Shown here: positions 1-12,156 of the stretch, piece by piece
Layout of the letters: the number at the start of each line of letters is the position of its first letter
Numbering within the stretch: position 1 is the stretch's first letter
DNA from: Stereocaulon alpinum
Taxonomy: Eukaryota > Ascomycota > Lecanoromycetes > Lecanorales > Stereocaulaceae
Reading direction: 5' to 3'
Assembly: GCA_018257865.1 (NCBI GenBank)
Contig: JAEUBA010000048.1
Location: 180,337 to 244,336 of the forward strand
DNA: 64,000 nt
Position numbers and translations under genes: made by a program
The notes under the pieces: generated by a model
Databases searched by the model: none
What the model was told of the DNA's origin: nothing
Seen by the model: only the letters and a program-made list of their open reading frames with translations

Positions 1-656
1 GCCTCCCACTCTTCGATAGTCTGACCACTTGCCACTTTGTATTTGTTGATCTCCGTATCGTACTTCGGTGAAGTAAGAAACGTCTCAACATCAAGACCCG
101 ACATCCACGTGGTGGGCAGCTCTTTATAGTCATCCGCAACTGTAGTTCCAAGTCTCTTAGAATACAGTGGTCGCCAATAAGACCCACCGAAGCACCCTTC
201 CCGGATCATCTCCTCTGGAGACTTGTTGGGTGTGAAGGTAGGCTGGTCCTCGAAATGAAAGGTAGACACCTCATCACGAGTAGGCGCTACTACTATAGGT
301 TCCCAAGCTGTCCAACCTGCGCGGATGCTCTCGATGTCTTTAATTAGTATCCCGGCGACTTCCTCCGCTTTCATTGCGGGTATTCCCTTGGAGGCGGGTC
401 GCGAGCCCTTCTTGCGTGGTAAGCTAATGGGTTCCTTCTCGTCTTCATTGTAGGAGGGACGCGCAGGCGCGGAGGCTATTCGTGCTGAGGATCGTGATGG
501 AGGTAATGTAGGCTGTTCGATCTTCCTCCTTTTGGCTGGCGGTCTATCACTTGTGCTATGCGCCTTCGCTGGAGGTGTGTATAATATTCCAAGCTTCTTC
601 AATTCATCCTTGTTGCGTTTGATGTTCTGCTGTCTCAAGATCTCAATGTCATTCAT
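1..656 (-). CDS. conserved fungal protein of unknown function, N-terminal part (runs off the left edge)
   Basis: An open frame on the minus strand runs from an ATG at 656 to the window edge without a stop (218 codons seen). The start reads M-N-D-I-E-I-L-R and is followed by a charged helix rich in K and N, then a basic low-complexity stretch with R-S-S-A-R-I and K-R-R-K (possible nuclear signal), then an ordered part containing E-G-C-F-G-G-S-Y-W-R-P-L-Y and N-K-Y-K-V-A-S-G-Q. The ordered part resembles a type of fungal hypothetical protein I remember but cannot name; no catalytic motif is recognised. The ATG is the first in its frame after a region with no other convincing coding signal, and the gene is divergent from the thioesterase-like gene at 1049. 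Because only the N-terminus is in the window, the function cannot be judged. Confidence 0.7.
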   Translation of the reverse strand, partial: MNDIEILRQQNIKRNKDELKKLGILYTPPAKAHSTSDRPPAKRRKIEQPTLPPSRSSARIASAPARPSYNEDEKEPISLPRKKGSRPASKGIPAMKAEEVAGILIKDIESIRAGWTAWEPIVVAPTRDEVSTFHFEDQPTFTPNKSPEEMIREGCFGGSYWRPLYSKRLGTTVADDYKELPTTWMSGLDVETFLTSPKYDTEINKYKVASGQTIEEWE

Positions 657-1048
657 AATTGTTTTTGGGTTGCTTGGTGTTCTCGAGGAGCTCTCTTGCG
701 ACTCCTGGCGGAAGCTTCACGTATACACGAGTCGTGAATTTCCCAATGGACCATCTTCTGCCAATGTGTAAATACGTCAAAGAGGTTGAGAAGCAAAAGA
801 CGCGTAGAGCGATCGGTCACGTGATCCTCAGAATAGTCAAGATACCTCGGCAAACCCTTTTCTCTCCGAGAGTGAGCAGTCTTGCTGACACCGTGAGTGG
901 GAGGCCTTACGAAGCCCATGCGCTTCTTAACATTTCCAACATGAATAGGTCTACTGTTGTCCAATTTCTGGTTTGAGAGCCTATCGAAGGCTCCTGCCCT
1001 GTGCAAAGGCGACCGTGTAGAGCCTATCTCTGTTCTTTCCTCTCAGCA
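657..1048. promoter_or_regulatory. divergent intergenic region
   Basis: A 392-bp gap between two divergent start codons (656 minus, 1049 plus) that must hold both promoters. No clear TATA box or repeated motif was seen. Open frames here on both strands look like chance frames. Confidence 0.5.
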
Positions 1049-2128
1049 ATGGCCCTCAATATAAAGCTGACAACATTACGCAGCCAGCTAGGCTTTGCTG
1101 GTCGTGCAAGCCTGTGGAAGTTTCTTGCCCTGATATTTGCCCTCCTGAATCTCAAGAACCTTCCGTTTGCATGGCATGTAAGTGATTGACCCTTTGCGCC
1201 TCTACCTGCTGTACTTACCTATCTCCAGATTCGATTACTCAAAGGCCTCTTCACCCATATCCGCTCCTCGCGCCTCCGACTTAGCGCTAAGCTCGGCCCC
1301 TCTGCCCTGTTCCAACCTATGATCACGTCCTCCCGCTCCGGGTTCCTTGAATGCGACTATAATCTCCATAAGTCAAATAGCACCTACTTCTCAGACTTTG
1401 ACGTCGGCCGTCTCGAACTACTAGTGAGCCTTTGCGGTTATGGTATTGATCAGACCAGGAAGGAATTGGCGAAGGAGGGAACCGAGCATTTCGCTACCGC
1501 GCTCGGAGGTGTGAGTTGTAATTTTAAAAGGGAGATCAAGCCATACGAGGGGTTTGAGGTGTGGACTACGATACTATCTTGGGATAACAAATGGTTATAT
1601 GTTATCAGTCACTTTGTGAAAAAAGGAGCTGTCAAGCCCAAAGCATATACGCTGCAACCGTGGAAAAGGAGAACAAGTTCCAAGGCTAAGGGCAATGGGA
1701 ATGCGGTCAATGGCGAGATAGGGAAGGAGGGCCCACATCCTGCGATCTTTGCATCAGGCATTGCCAAATATGTGTTCAAGAAGGGTCGTCGCACAATACC
1801 ACCCGAGCGCGTTCTAAGAGCATCGCATCTCCTGCCTACCAAGCCCGCAGAGCACGAAAGTCCTCTTACCCACGTGACACTAAATCAGGATGCGACTACA
1901 GCAGACGCCACGGCTGCAGCCATAGACGCGGGCCTAACGCCTGACGATGCTGGGGAGTTCATGGCCGCCTCTTTGAACGCAGGCTTCTCCGAGTCCCACA
2001 ATTGGACCTGGGAAAGAGTGGAAGAGGAGAGGAAACGAGGAATGGAAATTGCAGAGATCTACAACAGACTTGATGCATTGAATGGTGAGTTTACTGGTGA
2101 AGGGGACCTGGTATTGGGACAATATTAG
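1049..2128 (+). CDS. THEM6-like (4HBT/hotdog) thioesterase family protein
   Basis: Two exons, 1049-1177 and 1229-2128, joined over a 51-bp GT-AG intron at a codon boundary, give 342 residues. The first ATG in frame was used. The N-terminus (about residues 15-45) is a hydrophobic, membrane-anchor-like helix followed by a basic stretch. The middle part contains the order seen in fungal THEM6/hotdog proteins: an N-terminal M-I-T-S-S-R-S-G-F-L-E-C-D block with Y-N-L-H-K-S-N-S-T-Y-F-S-D-F-D, then A-L-G-G-V and Y-E-G-F-E-V-W-T-T-I-L-S-W-D-N-K-W-L-Y. These fit the 4HBT fold (family knowledge); the real substrate is unknown. An alanine- and acid-rich C-terminal extension carries no known motif. Fungal databases often mislabel this family as a capsule polysaccharide protein. 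Expected location: a membrane, facing the cytosol (inference). Confidence 0.75.
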
Positions 2129-2744
2129 GCCTATAGATGGATGGGATACCTCGTTATAGACTTGGGCGCATACAGAATAGATAGCTTGCCTTGAATTGGA
2201 TATCATTGATAAGTCGCGGGACTGTGGGATATGGTAAGACGTGAGGCCTGCTGACAGATCACGATCACAGAGGATTTGCCGTCTGATCCTAGTCCCAAAC
2301 TCACAATCTTCATGAACGAGGCTACTACTGATAGAGTTTGTACCTTACATGTCAGTTTAACCCTGAGCATGTACCACTTTAGCCGCAAGCTTCGTCCGAG
2401 CTTCCACTCCCATGCGGGGTCCCGTCACTAAAACATCGGGCAACCCTCCGAACGCCGGAGTACACATACAAGAACGACGCAGTTTCCCATCGTAACCCAT
2501 ATAGACTTTCCTTTGTCAACATCTCCACAAAGTCAATTGGCTTGCTAGCCGGCTAAACGGCCGCCAACCCCGCAAGCCACCACGTTGACGTCGTGGATTG
2601 AAGCTGAATGTTTTGCCGGCGTTGACGTACCGTAGATCTCTCACCTCAGCGCTAGTGACTCGAAGTCCCACAAAACAATATATAAAATGTCAGACTCTGG
2701 CATTTACTGCTCATGCGGCCCCACTGTCTTTCGTTTGTGCCAAA
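2129..2744 (+). promoter_or_regulatory. intergenic region with TATA box of the esterase gene
   Basis: 616 bp between two genes on the same strand. A perfect TATATAAAA lies at 2679-2687, 58-66 bp before the esterase ATG at 2745, so it is a good core promoter candidate. Nothing else coding is supported here. Confidence 0.55.
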
Positions 2745-4923
2745 ATGAAGTTATACCTCTCGCTTTGCGCCAGTTTGGCGACTTTTACCTCAGCTGCAGC
2801 TCCACAATATAACAGCCGAGCTTTCGATGGCGTGCTTAGCAAGAGACAGACCTCCACCAATGTCTCCTCTGATTTGATTGTTGATTTGGGGTATGAGCAG
2901 TACATGGGAGTGGCCAATGCCTCGACTGGCTTGAACACGTTTAAAGGGTGGGATCATCGACTCTGAGAAAAATAGCTCTGAACGAGACTGATTCGGGGAC
3001 GGCTGCAGAATCCGCTATGCAGCCCCTCCAATAGGTCCAATGCGCTGGCAACCACCCCGTCCCCCGGCCGTGAACCGCGCCCAAGTACTCCAAGCAGACA
3101 CTCTAGCACAGGGATGCCCACAGAGTCCCGGTGCCCCCATCCCCGCAGGCTACAATTTTACAGGCAATGAAGACTGCCTCTTTTTGAGCGTATATGCTCC
3201 GCAGAATAAGACTAATTTGCCTGTTTTGGTCTGGATTCATGGAGGGGGGTATGGTGCTGGACAGGGGAGTGAGGACTTGAGTGCTATTATTAATTCTAAT
3301 GGTAATGATTTCATTGGGGTGGCGATTCAGTATCGTGTAAGTTGTTGAGCGAGAAGAGTGAGAATTTGTTGGTCGAAGTATTGACTTGGTCATAGCTGGG
3401 AGCTTTTGGCTTCCTGTCCTCCGACGAGGTGAGGAGATACGGAGTCGTGAATGCGGGCTTGCTCGACCAGACGTTCGCTTTGCAGTGGGTTCAGAGTTAC
3501 ATTGGATTGTTTGGTGGGAATGCTTCCCAGGTTACAATCAGCGGTGAGAGTGCGGGAGGTATGTTGACTGATACTGCGGCGTTGGTTCCAAATCAATCGG
3601 CTGACTCGGTCGAATAGGCGGATCGGTCATGCTCCAATCGATGGCTTACGGTGGTTATCTCGGAGACTCGCTTTTCAGTAACGTCCGTTCTTCTGAAGCG
3701 GTGTGACGCAATTGATAATCTGACCTTCTCCTGTTTAGGCCATTGCTGCGTCTCCGTATCTACCGCAGCAATTTGGCTATGCGGACTTCGTCCCTTCGCA
3801 ATCGTACTATGCGTTTGCTTCCGCTGTGGGATGCTTCGGTCCCCCTGCGCTCCCGCAAGCCAATATCAGCGCTTCGATCTTCGAGTGTCTAGTCAGCAAG
3901 GACACGCAAACGCTGCAGAATGCTAGTGCTACGATTTCGGGCTCCTCGAGATATGGGACTTGGGGTTTCCTGCCTGTTACAGATGGCGTGTATATCCAGC
4001 AATTGCCAAGTCAGCAGCTACTGAAGAAGCAGGTGAATGGAAATAGGATGCTTGTTGGGGTAATTCTTTACAATGAATATCAAACGTATACGGCTGACAA
4101 TCGATAGAACAACGCCAACGAAGGTCCCGCATTCACACCCCAGAACATCGTAACAGAAGACGATTTCGTAGCATTTCTGCACAACGCCTTCCCGCTCTTC
4201 ACAGATGATGACGTATCAAGAGTGCTCCTGTACTATCCATCAACCAACGCCTCCGTAGAAATGAGCACGCCCGAATTCGCCACAAGCGGCAACAGTACAC
4301 CCACAGCCCTGAACGAAAGCACATTCGGAACTGGCCAACAACAACGCGCAGATGTAAGCATATTCCATATTCCTATTAAGACACATCCCTCGATCTAACA
4401 ATCCCTCCAGAACGTCTACGCAGAAACAACCTTCGTCTGCCCCTCATACTGGCTCGCTGAAGCCTTCACAAGCAACAACCGCGTCTCCTACAAATACCAA
4501 TACTCCGTAATCGGCGCCCAACACGGCGTCGACGTGACATCCTACTTCGGCCCACCAACACCAAATCAAGGCCCAGATTTCGACAAAGCATTCATGACCA
4601 TCTGGGGGAACTTCGTAACCCGAAATAACCCCTCGATCTCCGCATCCGTAGCAAATGGCGCAAGTTCCAACTCGACAATGGGAATGGCAGCGACTGATTT
4701 CCCGGCATGGAGCTTAGCGGCGCCGTTGCAGTTGAATCTGAATCAAACGGGTGGGACGGCGTATTCGAGTACGAGTTTTGACGCCAAGCAGCCGAATATT
4801 ACGGCGTTCGAGGAGCCGGGGTTGATGAATAGTTTTGAGATTGTCGATGCGTATACGTGGGAAGGTGGTAGGGGGGTGAGGTGTGACTTTTGGAGGAGCG
4901 TGGGTGCTATTGTGCCGGAGTGA
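2745..4923 (+). CDS. secreted type-B carboxylesterase/lipase (COesterase family)
   Basis: Seven exons (2745-2947, 3009-3336, 3396-3558, 3618-3682, 3739-4059, 4108-4353, 4411-4923) give 612 residues; all six introns are 48-61 bp, GT-AG, and every junction keeps phase. Residues 1-18 are a signal peptide, and K-R around residue 36 could be a Kex2-type site. Family marks: R-Y-A-A-P-P-I-G and E-D-C-L-F-L-S-V near the N-terminus, oxyanion loop W-I-H-G-G-G-Y, nucleophile elbow G-E-S-A-G-G with Ser229, acid Glu365 in N-A-N-E-G, and catalytic His480 in Q-H-G-V-D. The length is normal for fungal members. It hydrolyses carboxylic esters outside the cell; the natural substrate (lipid, wall ester, plant ester or xenobiotic) cannot be read from sequence. 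The catalytic triad is complete, so the gene looks functional. It is convergent with the HET gene downstream. Confidence 0.92.
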
Positions 4924-5250
4924 GGGGAGAGGTCAGAGGCGATGTGTTGTGGCGTAGAATGAGTAGGTGCCGTTGAGGTTACTGATAGTGGGGGATGAAT
5001 TGTATATATGCTGTGCTAGGTGATGTAGTAATGGTCCTTATGATAATAATGAGAGACCAAGAAACTTAGTCCAGAATTCGTTGCCTCGAAGTATGTCTAG
5101 TCGTTCATTCGTGGAGTATAGTTTCACTGGTGTCAAGATTCAAGCTCCATGGCAAAAACGGTTGGGTCAATCCCGAGTGCTCATTCATAGAACGAAGTAA
5201 AATGAGGGCATACGCAGTGACTGGTCAGGTCCGTCCTGAACGACGATGAG
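4924..5250. other. convergent 3' intergenic region
   Basis: 327 bp between two convergent stop codons; it must contain both 3' untranslated regions. No further gene or repeat seen. Confidence 0.5.
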
Positions 5251-7371
5251 CTAGTAGAGATGGAGTTGCTGCCACTCGGTGTCTGGTTTGACTGCTTCTC
5301 CGTGCATGATACCATGCAGATAGCAGATATTAACGAATTGGTAACCGCTTTGTTGCACAGAATTGGAGCCATTGGTGGCGGTCCTGTCGAGTGGGCGAAG
5401 AACCAATGGCATGTCGCTACCTTTAGCGACAAAGATCCGATCACCCTGCTGAAGCGTGCGTGGTCCCATGCCGATGTGGCCTTGACTAGTCATGTAAAAC
5501 GTGCTCGACCTGGCCCGCATTACGATCTGTTCGTGGAGATTGCCTAGCTGTCCTCCCATAGAATCAGGGATTGTATAGTGTCCAATGCTCCGTATGTCCT
5601 CTTGCTGCAACATGATGTTGACTTGGTCCCACCATTCTTCCACCACATCCATATCAACAGCGGTGATTTCCCTCTCCCCGTCAGGGTCCGGGAAGTAGCC
5701 GAGCAAGAGGGTGGCCCACAATGGATGCCTGTCGATAAAGGTACTGAGGTCAGAATCTTCCTGAATGCCGTCTACGCTCGAGATAGCGCCGATCTCAAAT
5801 CCTTCGACCGTAAGACAAGCTTCCATGTCAGATATCGCCATGTACTTCATGCCTTTGCAGGCATCATAGAGGTTTGTCGTCCAAGACTCAAAGTGACGAC
5901 TCCAGTCACATGTCCAAGTCGGAAGACGGAAAGGATTGATGCCGTTCACTCCAACAGCGTGTCGCAAAAAGGCTATTGAATTATCACTTGAAAATATCTC
6001 TCGAGTCGATGAAGCATATAGCAATGTTATGCTTATCTGGTAATCAGGTCTAGCCGACTGGTTTTGTTTGTTTAAGAGCCCACGAAACGCATAGACGTGA
6101 TCGCGAGGTTCAGCAGCTTCGCGATAGCTTGAGATCAGGAAGGTACCAGACGGCGGTAGATTCTCAATTTGTAAGTTACGAATTGCAAAGCTAAGCGAAT
6201 TCACTCTATTCAATGACTCGCTCAGAGACACGCTTAGACTAGGTGTCCCAACCCATAAGCCCGTAGCATGGGAACAACATTGTTCACTATGCCGATCTAG
6301 ATTTTTGTCTGCAGTCACGAACACTGAGAGTGGTACTTCATGTCGGCCAATGTGTACAGTGCCAGAATGCGAGAGCGCTACTTCTTGAACGATCCATACA
6401 CGCTTCCACCAGGGGCGATCTAGGATAGCCAAAAGAGTTCTTAATGCAATACGCCAATTGGGGCACATCCGGAATTCTAGGTTAGGGGTGAATTTGAAGA
6501 AAGGCATCTGATCAAGGTGGCAATTGGCCACAAGAAGTTTCAGTATGCTGAAAGCGCCAGGAATATTCGGGCCTTTCGAGGCCCCAATGGCCGTAGACGA
6601 GGTTAGATCTCTCTGCATAAAGTCCCCGTTCCGCATTCGCTGTTTGAAACGTTCGACAAGACCGCCGAAGACAAAGTCTGGTTCTTCTATAACGCAAAGC
6701 GCGAACAGCCGATCGCGAATCTCGATGACTTGCTCAAGCTCGCCTAGCTGATAATTTCGTGGAACATTGCCAAGACTCTCAAGCACTTTGGCTACCATAA
6801 CAAGCCACTTTCGTAACATCTCGGCTTGCATTGAGATGTCGCTGCTGAAGATGGCCCAATCTTCGCGGCCTGCGTCTGGCAATATTTCTCCGACTTCACT
6901 TAAACGGACCTGGACCTCCCGGGCTTTTCTACACAGCTTTTGCATCTCACTAGCAAGCTCTGGGCTGTCATCAACCCACATCTCCTCAGCTTCACCAAGC
7001 CATATCTGGAGCTTTCGATCTTTTCTGTAGATGTCTCCCATGATGCTGACTTGAAACGCACGCTCATCCTCATTACACTGATCGATGCAGATGCCGTCTG
7101 CCCACAAGACTCGAGGTCTGTCGCTCCTTCGAAGATATCGCAACGCAGTGTGCAAATTCGTAGTAATCTTGATAATACTGCCATTGGCAAGTACCTCTTT
7201 GTTCAAGGTTGAATCTCCCCATGCGTAAGACAGGGTCTCATATTCTCGATCGTCGTTCAGCGAGACAGTGGTCAAAGTGCACGCCAGAGGATCGTCCATT
7301 GCCCCTGGCTGCAAGGTGCAAAGGCGGATCTCGCAGCTTTCAGCATTGAGATCATCGTACACGAACTCCAT
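5251..7371 (-). CDS. HET-domain (heterokaryon incompatibility) protein
   Basis: A single open frame of 706 residues from the ATG at 7371. The open frame continues upstream to 7533, but with no earlier ATG, so 7371 is preferred. The HET domain (PF06985 type) begins near residue 44 with Y-E-T-L-S-Y-A-W-G-D, continues with L-R-Y-L-R-R and L-W-A-D-G-I-C-I-D-Q (about 79-100), then the M-G-D-I-Y-R-K-D block and I-W-L-G-E; these are the three classic HET blocks in order. Further on, P-W-W-K-R-V-W-I-V-Q-E matches the conserved core of longer HET proteins, and the C-terminus has the usual G-D-R-I-F-V-A-K-G type end. HET proteins act in non-self recognition and can trigger cell death after hyphal fusion; many genomes carry dozens and most have no known role. 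No NACHT, WD or patatin partner domain is fused, and no obvious partner gene lies next to it. Confidence 0.88.
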   Translation of the reverse strand: MEFVYDDLNAESCEIRLCTLQPGAMDDPLACTLTTVSLNDDREYETLSYAWGDSTLNKEVLANGSIIKITTNLHTALRYLRRSDRPRVLWADGICIDQCNEDERAFQVSIMGDIYRKDRKLQIWLGEAEEMWVDDSPELASEMQKLCRKAREVQVRLSEVGEILPDAGREDWAIFSSDISMQAEMLRKWLVMVAKVLESLGNVPRNYQLGELEQVIEIRDRLFALCVIEEPDFVFGGLVERFKQRMRNGDFMQRDLTSSTAIGASKGPNIPGAFSILKLLVANCHLDQMPFFKFTPNLEFRMCPNWRIALRTLLAILDRPWWKRVWIVQEVALSHSGTVHIGRHEVPLSVFVTADKNLDRHSEQCCSHATGLWVGTPSLSVSLSESLNRVNSLSFAIRNLQIENLPPSGTFLISSYREAAEPRDHVYAFRGLLNKQNQSARPDYQISITLLYASSTREIFSSDNSIAFLRHAVGVNGINPFRLPTWTCDWSRHFESWTTNLYDACKGMKYMAISDMEACLTVEGFEIGAISSVDGIQEDSDLSTFIDRHPLWATLLLGYFPDPDGEREITAVDMDVVEEWWDQVNIMLQQEDIRSIGHYTIPDSMGGQLGNLHEQIVMRARSSTFYMTSQGHIGMGPRTLQQGDRIFVAKGSDMPLVLRPLDRTATNGSNSVQQSGYQFVNICYLHGIMHGEAVKPDTEWQQLHLY

Positions 7372-10210
7372 GTTCCTAGTCTTGGTCGTCCGTTTTCGAA
7401 GGCTGCGACGTGAAGATCGTTCGCGCAGTCGTTGCTCTAAGACCGTCCCAGCGACAATTTCACTGCGAATCGCCGCACCTGGCGCCTGTAGAGGCCATTG
7501 CACTGATGCTCGTTGACGTGTAATCGCTGGCACCCCCTATTACAGATACCTTGCTGTAGTTTCTGGTACTCATGTAGTATCCTTTCTCTTGCGGTTTGCA
7601 GCCAAGTTCGAGCAAGGCTCGCTGAACGAAAATAAGACGAGCTGTGCAGGTTGACGGTAGAAGACTGCTCGTTTCTGAGCCATGCCAGGGTCTACAGAGT
7701 AACGAAATGCAGCGAATGTGTATATGACTTTGAGCAGTATCAGGCCACGACATAGGTTTGGATATTTGGAAGGTTCGTACGGGCAAGACAGGAAGTCAGC
7801 TTGTTGGCTCTATTGGTGCCTAGATCGAATGTGTCATTACGTAAGCGCCTCGTATTGGTCGAATAGCAAACGCTAACATCCTAGCCACGTGCCTCGCTTC
7901 CATGCCATCAACAATCAATCACCTAAACTCAGGTGATCGTGTCACGATCAGCGTATAGCTTACCATACAGGGCCACCAGAGCATCTGATACCAACCTCTT
8001 TCAATCGGTTAGCCCATTGCTCAAGTGATGGGGCTCATCCCAAACATCTGATGCTACAGCTGGTTGAATAAGGTACGATGAAGAACTTCTATAAGTGTTC
8101 CTCCTATCACGTCGAAAGCTGTAATGTGTTGCTCTCTTTGTACACATGTATCATTCCAGATATATACACTTGTAGCATTCTAGATGGGCACTGTTCATCC
8201 TGTCATCTACTAGTAAGGATCACCTTCACTGGCCCAGTTGTCACATCTTCTACACATCTCCTGCAAGCATTGCTTACATTACGATGGACTCCTTCTGGTT
8301 TCCTTAGAACGGAAACCTACTAGGGTGGCGGTGACAAACAAACAAACATCTCGAATGTACTGGAATCCGACTCGCAGCTTCAATTACAGACGTGCCAGTT
8401 CAGCGGTTGATGCATCCTTCACAGGCTGGCTGGAGGGCAAAGGCCGTTGAGTTGTTGTTTCGTGAGGCTCGGAGCCTGTCTTCGTATCACTTGGACAGGC
8501 AGATATTCCTGACCCCCTTCGCACGCATCAATATGACAGCAGCCGACCCTGCTTGTTAACATCTGACCCAGAAGCTCAGCTCTTTTGCGCTACTGGTTCC
8601 CTTCGCCACAATTCGTGCACCAGCCCTCGCCTGTTGAGGCCCATCACACGATTCTAATTGCTCCATCTCTTGTGGGCCTATACATAGTATCAAGGAATCA
8701 TTCGCTAAGACAACTGACACGATTTGCCCTATGGGCTGTGACACGCCTCGGGTCTGGACAGACGTGTGGGATGAGCTTGCGTCTGTAGGGAGCGGGCCAC
8801 AAGGAAGATGACCGAGACTGCCTAGATGCATTTAGGTAGGTCCCAGAACGCATTGCAAGACAGCTGCACGTGCTGATGTCAACGATACCTGCCAAGCTTA
8901 TTGCGAATCCCAATTCATCTCTAGATTACGGTATAGCCACGAACCCTTTGCTTGAATACGGAATGCATCGAGCAGCCATGACTGTTGGGCAAAACTCGGC
9001 CACTAGCGCCACTCTGGTCGTACCTCTGGTCAGTCTAGATTGAGCAGATGCTACTCCCAGAACAGACCATATGCAGCTTGCACTGGCGAGACGACAATCC
9101 TCCAGTCTAGACCACCTCTCGCAATCCCACGACCAGTAAAACCTATGCCCGTTCCGCGTATCGACGCTGAAGGATCCCGAAAGCTCACAGACTATAGATA
9201 TAGTACAACACGTAGCGAACATGCTCAGATACTTTTAGTCACAGCCGCGACTGCACCTACCATTAGCCGCATAAGTCCACCCAATCGTCAAAGGACTAGA
9301 AGCGAAAAAGGCGCTAACAACCCCTGTCGACGGGAGCGTGATGGAGGGTAGCAATTTCTTAGCTTCGTTTTAACCTGTTGCAGCTGCATATGCCCACATT
9401 GAAATCGTGTCGAATATTGCAAGATACTTTGTACTTTGGATGCTGAGCTCTTGCCTCTCCAGAGCAGGGACCCAGCGGTACAGAAGCTAAGGCTACATGT
9501 AGGGAACTCGAAGTCCTCCCTGACGTCCCATCAAATAATCCTACCTCTTCTGGTTCCTACCGCTTCCTATGAACAGGAACCGCCCGAAGCCTTTTCCGGT
9601 ATAGGATGAAGGTCATTCTCAGTTCAAGCTGCACCGAAGCAATGCGCAAGACAGCAAAGGTTATCAAGATCAGACCAGCAGCTACTCCTCTTGCGCTCCT
9701 GCCCTTATGCTCGTACCGTAGGAAGACCTAGTTTACGTCAAGCTCACAAGGCAATTGGATATGCAGCTAGCCAGCGGAGCCAATGGCTGGTAGGATACAG
9801 CATTGTACCCTTCCAATCTCGATCAGACTGAGCAGAATGTTAGTCGTAGCAGGGACGACATCGTATAGAGCACCTTCTCGCCCATTCGTAATCGATCTGC
9901 CTGAAGTAGGATATAGAGATTGTGGAAGTCTGCTGTGGGACTTGGGCAACTTATCTCTCTTAAAGTTCGCCAGTTTGCGAGAGGCAGCCAAGAGTGTTCG
10001 GTGTTTGATCCAAAGGCAATTGAGTGTCACCAACGGCCGAAATGCGAAAAAGCGTTAGATCTTAGTGGTATCAATGTAGTAACGCAATGAGAACAACCAT
10101 GTATCACTATGTACAAGACTCTTAATTTCCAGTGCTGGATCGATCATATTTCTCATCTAAGAATATGCCTTGCCCAAAGCCTCCCATATGTACTTGGCCT
10201 TTGCAGATTT
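7372..10210. other. long intergenic region without recognisable genes
   Basis: About 2.8 kb of normal base composition with only short frames on both strands, none with a recognisable domain or convincing splice pattern. It contains the 5' side of the HET gene and the 3' side of the permease gene. No inverted repeats, tRNA cloverleaf or satellite was noticed. Confidence 0.4.
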
Positions 10211-12156
10211 CTATAACTCTCTGTGCACAAGATTGACGGGCGGCTTGTACTGCTTGTGCCCGATGATTATATAATAGATGGTAGCAAAGCCCGTAATACC
10301 ACCAAACATAACAATGTTCCAGTTCATTGTCTTCGGAGTGACTGGTCTTGCGGTGGGGAAGAAACAGAAAATGAAGAAGGAGATCAAGAAGATCAGGGCG
10401 ACGATGTTGATAGACATGCCCCATTTTCCGAGCGAGAACTTGGCTGGTGGTAGAGGTTCGTTGCGCAGACGCTTTGAGAGGAAACAGCCAATGGATACAA
10501 TGTAGGAGCCTAGGAGGGCGGAGATGGTCAGAGAGATAATGGCGTTCAAGGCGACGGAGGAGCCGATGTTAATGAGGGAGATCGCAACGCCAAAGGCGAA
10601 CGAGACCCAAACTGCGTTCAAGGGGACGTTCCAGCCAGGGTTAACCTGCTTGATATGAGTGGTTACTAGGATAAGTAGAGAGAGTGATACTGACCTGTTT
10701 GAGGAAGGGAGAGAACGGTAGTCCGCTGTCTCTGGCAAAGGACCAGATCTGGCGGGAAGCGGTGGCAACCTCACTGATGACGGCAGAAACAAGAGTAATA
10801 ATGATGATGGCGGTCAATATATTAACGGCCGCGTAGCTGTTGGTCACGTTGAAAAAGTGCTGAATGAAGGGATATCCCGTGGCACTGCTAAGCACAGCCG
10901 TAGGGTCGGTGACAGTGAAGCAGAGCGTGATAACGGTGATATAGCCCAAGACCGCATTCAAGCCTACACCCCACAGGATGGAGCGCGGAAGAGTTTCACC
11001 AGCATTCTTGATCTCTTCGGCTGCTGAGCGTTAGCATGTGAACTTTTGGTTCGGACAGAGGCTTTCGACTCACACATATGCACGGAACAGTCGAAACCCA
11101 TCATCGAGCCCAAAGACGTGAGCAGACCGATCATGAAAGAGACCCCCTGGGTGGGCCAATTACCACCATTGCTGAATGTGAGCAGCGCGGTTTTTGCGTC
11201 GTTCCTTGGTGACAAAACCCAGAGTGGTACAATAATTGCGAAAAGCCCAATGACGTGAATCAGAAGGATGAATCCTTCGATAAGTGGTAGCTTTTTCGCT
11301 AGAGAAGTGTTGAAGATGATGCAGAACGCTACGACTGCTATCACAAGCAGGGTACCGTGCCATCTCTGGGGCATGTACGTGGTATCGTTGAGGACAATTA
11401 AGCCTTGGATGATTGTGCCGGCCAGGAAGGAGAGCCCGACAACAGATCCTTGCCACCCAGTCGCGAGGAGCCAGCCTTGGTCATGTGTTAACAAAATCAA
11501 AGATAGAAATTGAACATTGAGAGCCTATACCTGTTATATAGCTTAGGTACTTCTGGCACCATCGAGGCGAAAACTCCGATACCCAGTGATACTGCCCACC
11601 TGCCGTGGGTGACCTACGGAACTTTCAATCAGTAGGCCCTAGGTACGTGGTCAAGCAGGGCTCCTACATCGACGCCATCTCTCCGATGCTCAGATATATG
11701 AAGATACTTGCAATGACTGTCACTGTATAGCCCCAGAAGAGCCCCCCAGTTCCTCCATCGGTCAAGGCAAAGAGTAGGTTGCTGGATTGGCACAGTCAGG
11801 CGCAAGTAGGTAGATGTAGGAGGAGCGACTATACTTACGCAAAGATAATCTCCCAGGTGCAAATGAGGACAGCGCCGAAACCGAGGATAGAGATGAAGCT
11901 GAAATTACGCTGTACATTGGAGTGTTAGTAGGCGACGAGGAGCAGAAGGTTATCTGAGCACTCTTACCCTGAGGACCTGAGCTCTTCCAAGCACCAACAT
12001 ATCATGTCTGTCTGAAGCATTGCCTTGCCACTTGTCTTCAACAATCTCGACATCACCGTGGACATCTTGCATGGGGATGTCGCTCGAGGAATTCTCAGTG
12101 CCGAACTTCGTGGTCTCCACAAAGGCCCTCTCTTTAGCCATGCCGTCTGAAGCCAT
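10211..12156 (-). CDS. APC-family amino acid/GABA (choline-type) permease
   Basis: Seven exons on the minus strand (12156-11968, 11909-11839, 11781-11668, 11613-11531, 11475-11074, 11020-10695, 10645-10211) give 539 residues with all six introns in phase (49-58 bp). The cytosolic N-terminus (about 60 residues) leads into roughly 12 membrane helices. Family marks: N-F-S-F-I-S-I-L-G-F near helix 1, S-I-G-E-M-A-S-M-S-P-T-A-G-G-Q-Y-H-W-V in the helix 3 region, H-M-S-E-E-I-K-N-A-G-E-T-L-P-R in the middle loop and S-F-A-R-D-S-G-L-P-F later. This is the fungal GABA/choline/amino-acid permease branch; it should import small amino compounds with protons across the plasma membrane. The exact substrate is not readable. 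The acceptor at 11021 is a tandem CAGCAG, so mRNAs may differ by one alanine codon after H-M-S. The protein looks complete. Confidence 0.92.

Noticed and set aside
7371..7533. 54-residue N-terminal extension of the HET protein
   Set aside because: The open frame contin­ues upstream but has no ATG; it starts with GTG, which is not a normal start in fungi. The first ATG at 7371 fits the family start.
8078..9351. Several frames of 70-105 codons on both strands
   Set aside because: They overlap each other, lack motifs and splice context, and look like chance frames in normal-GC DNA.
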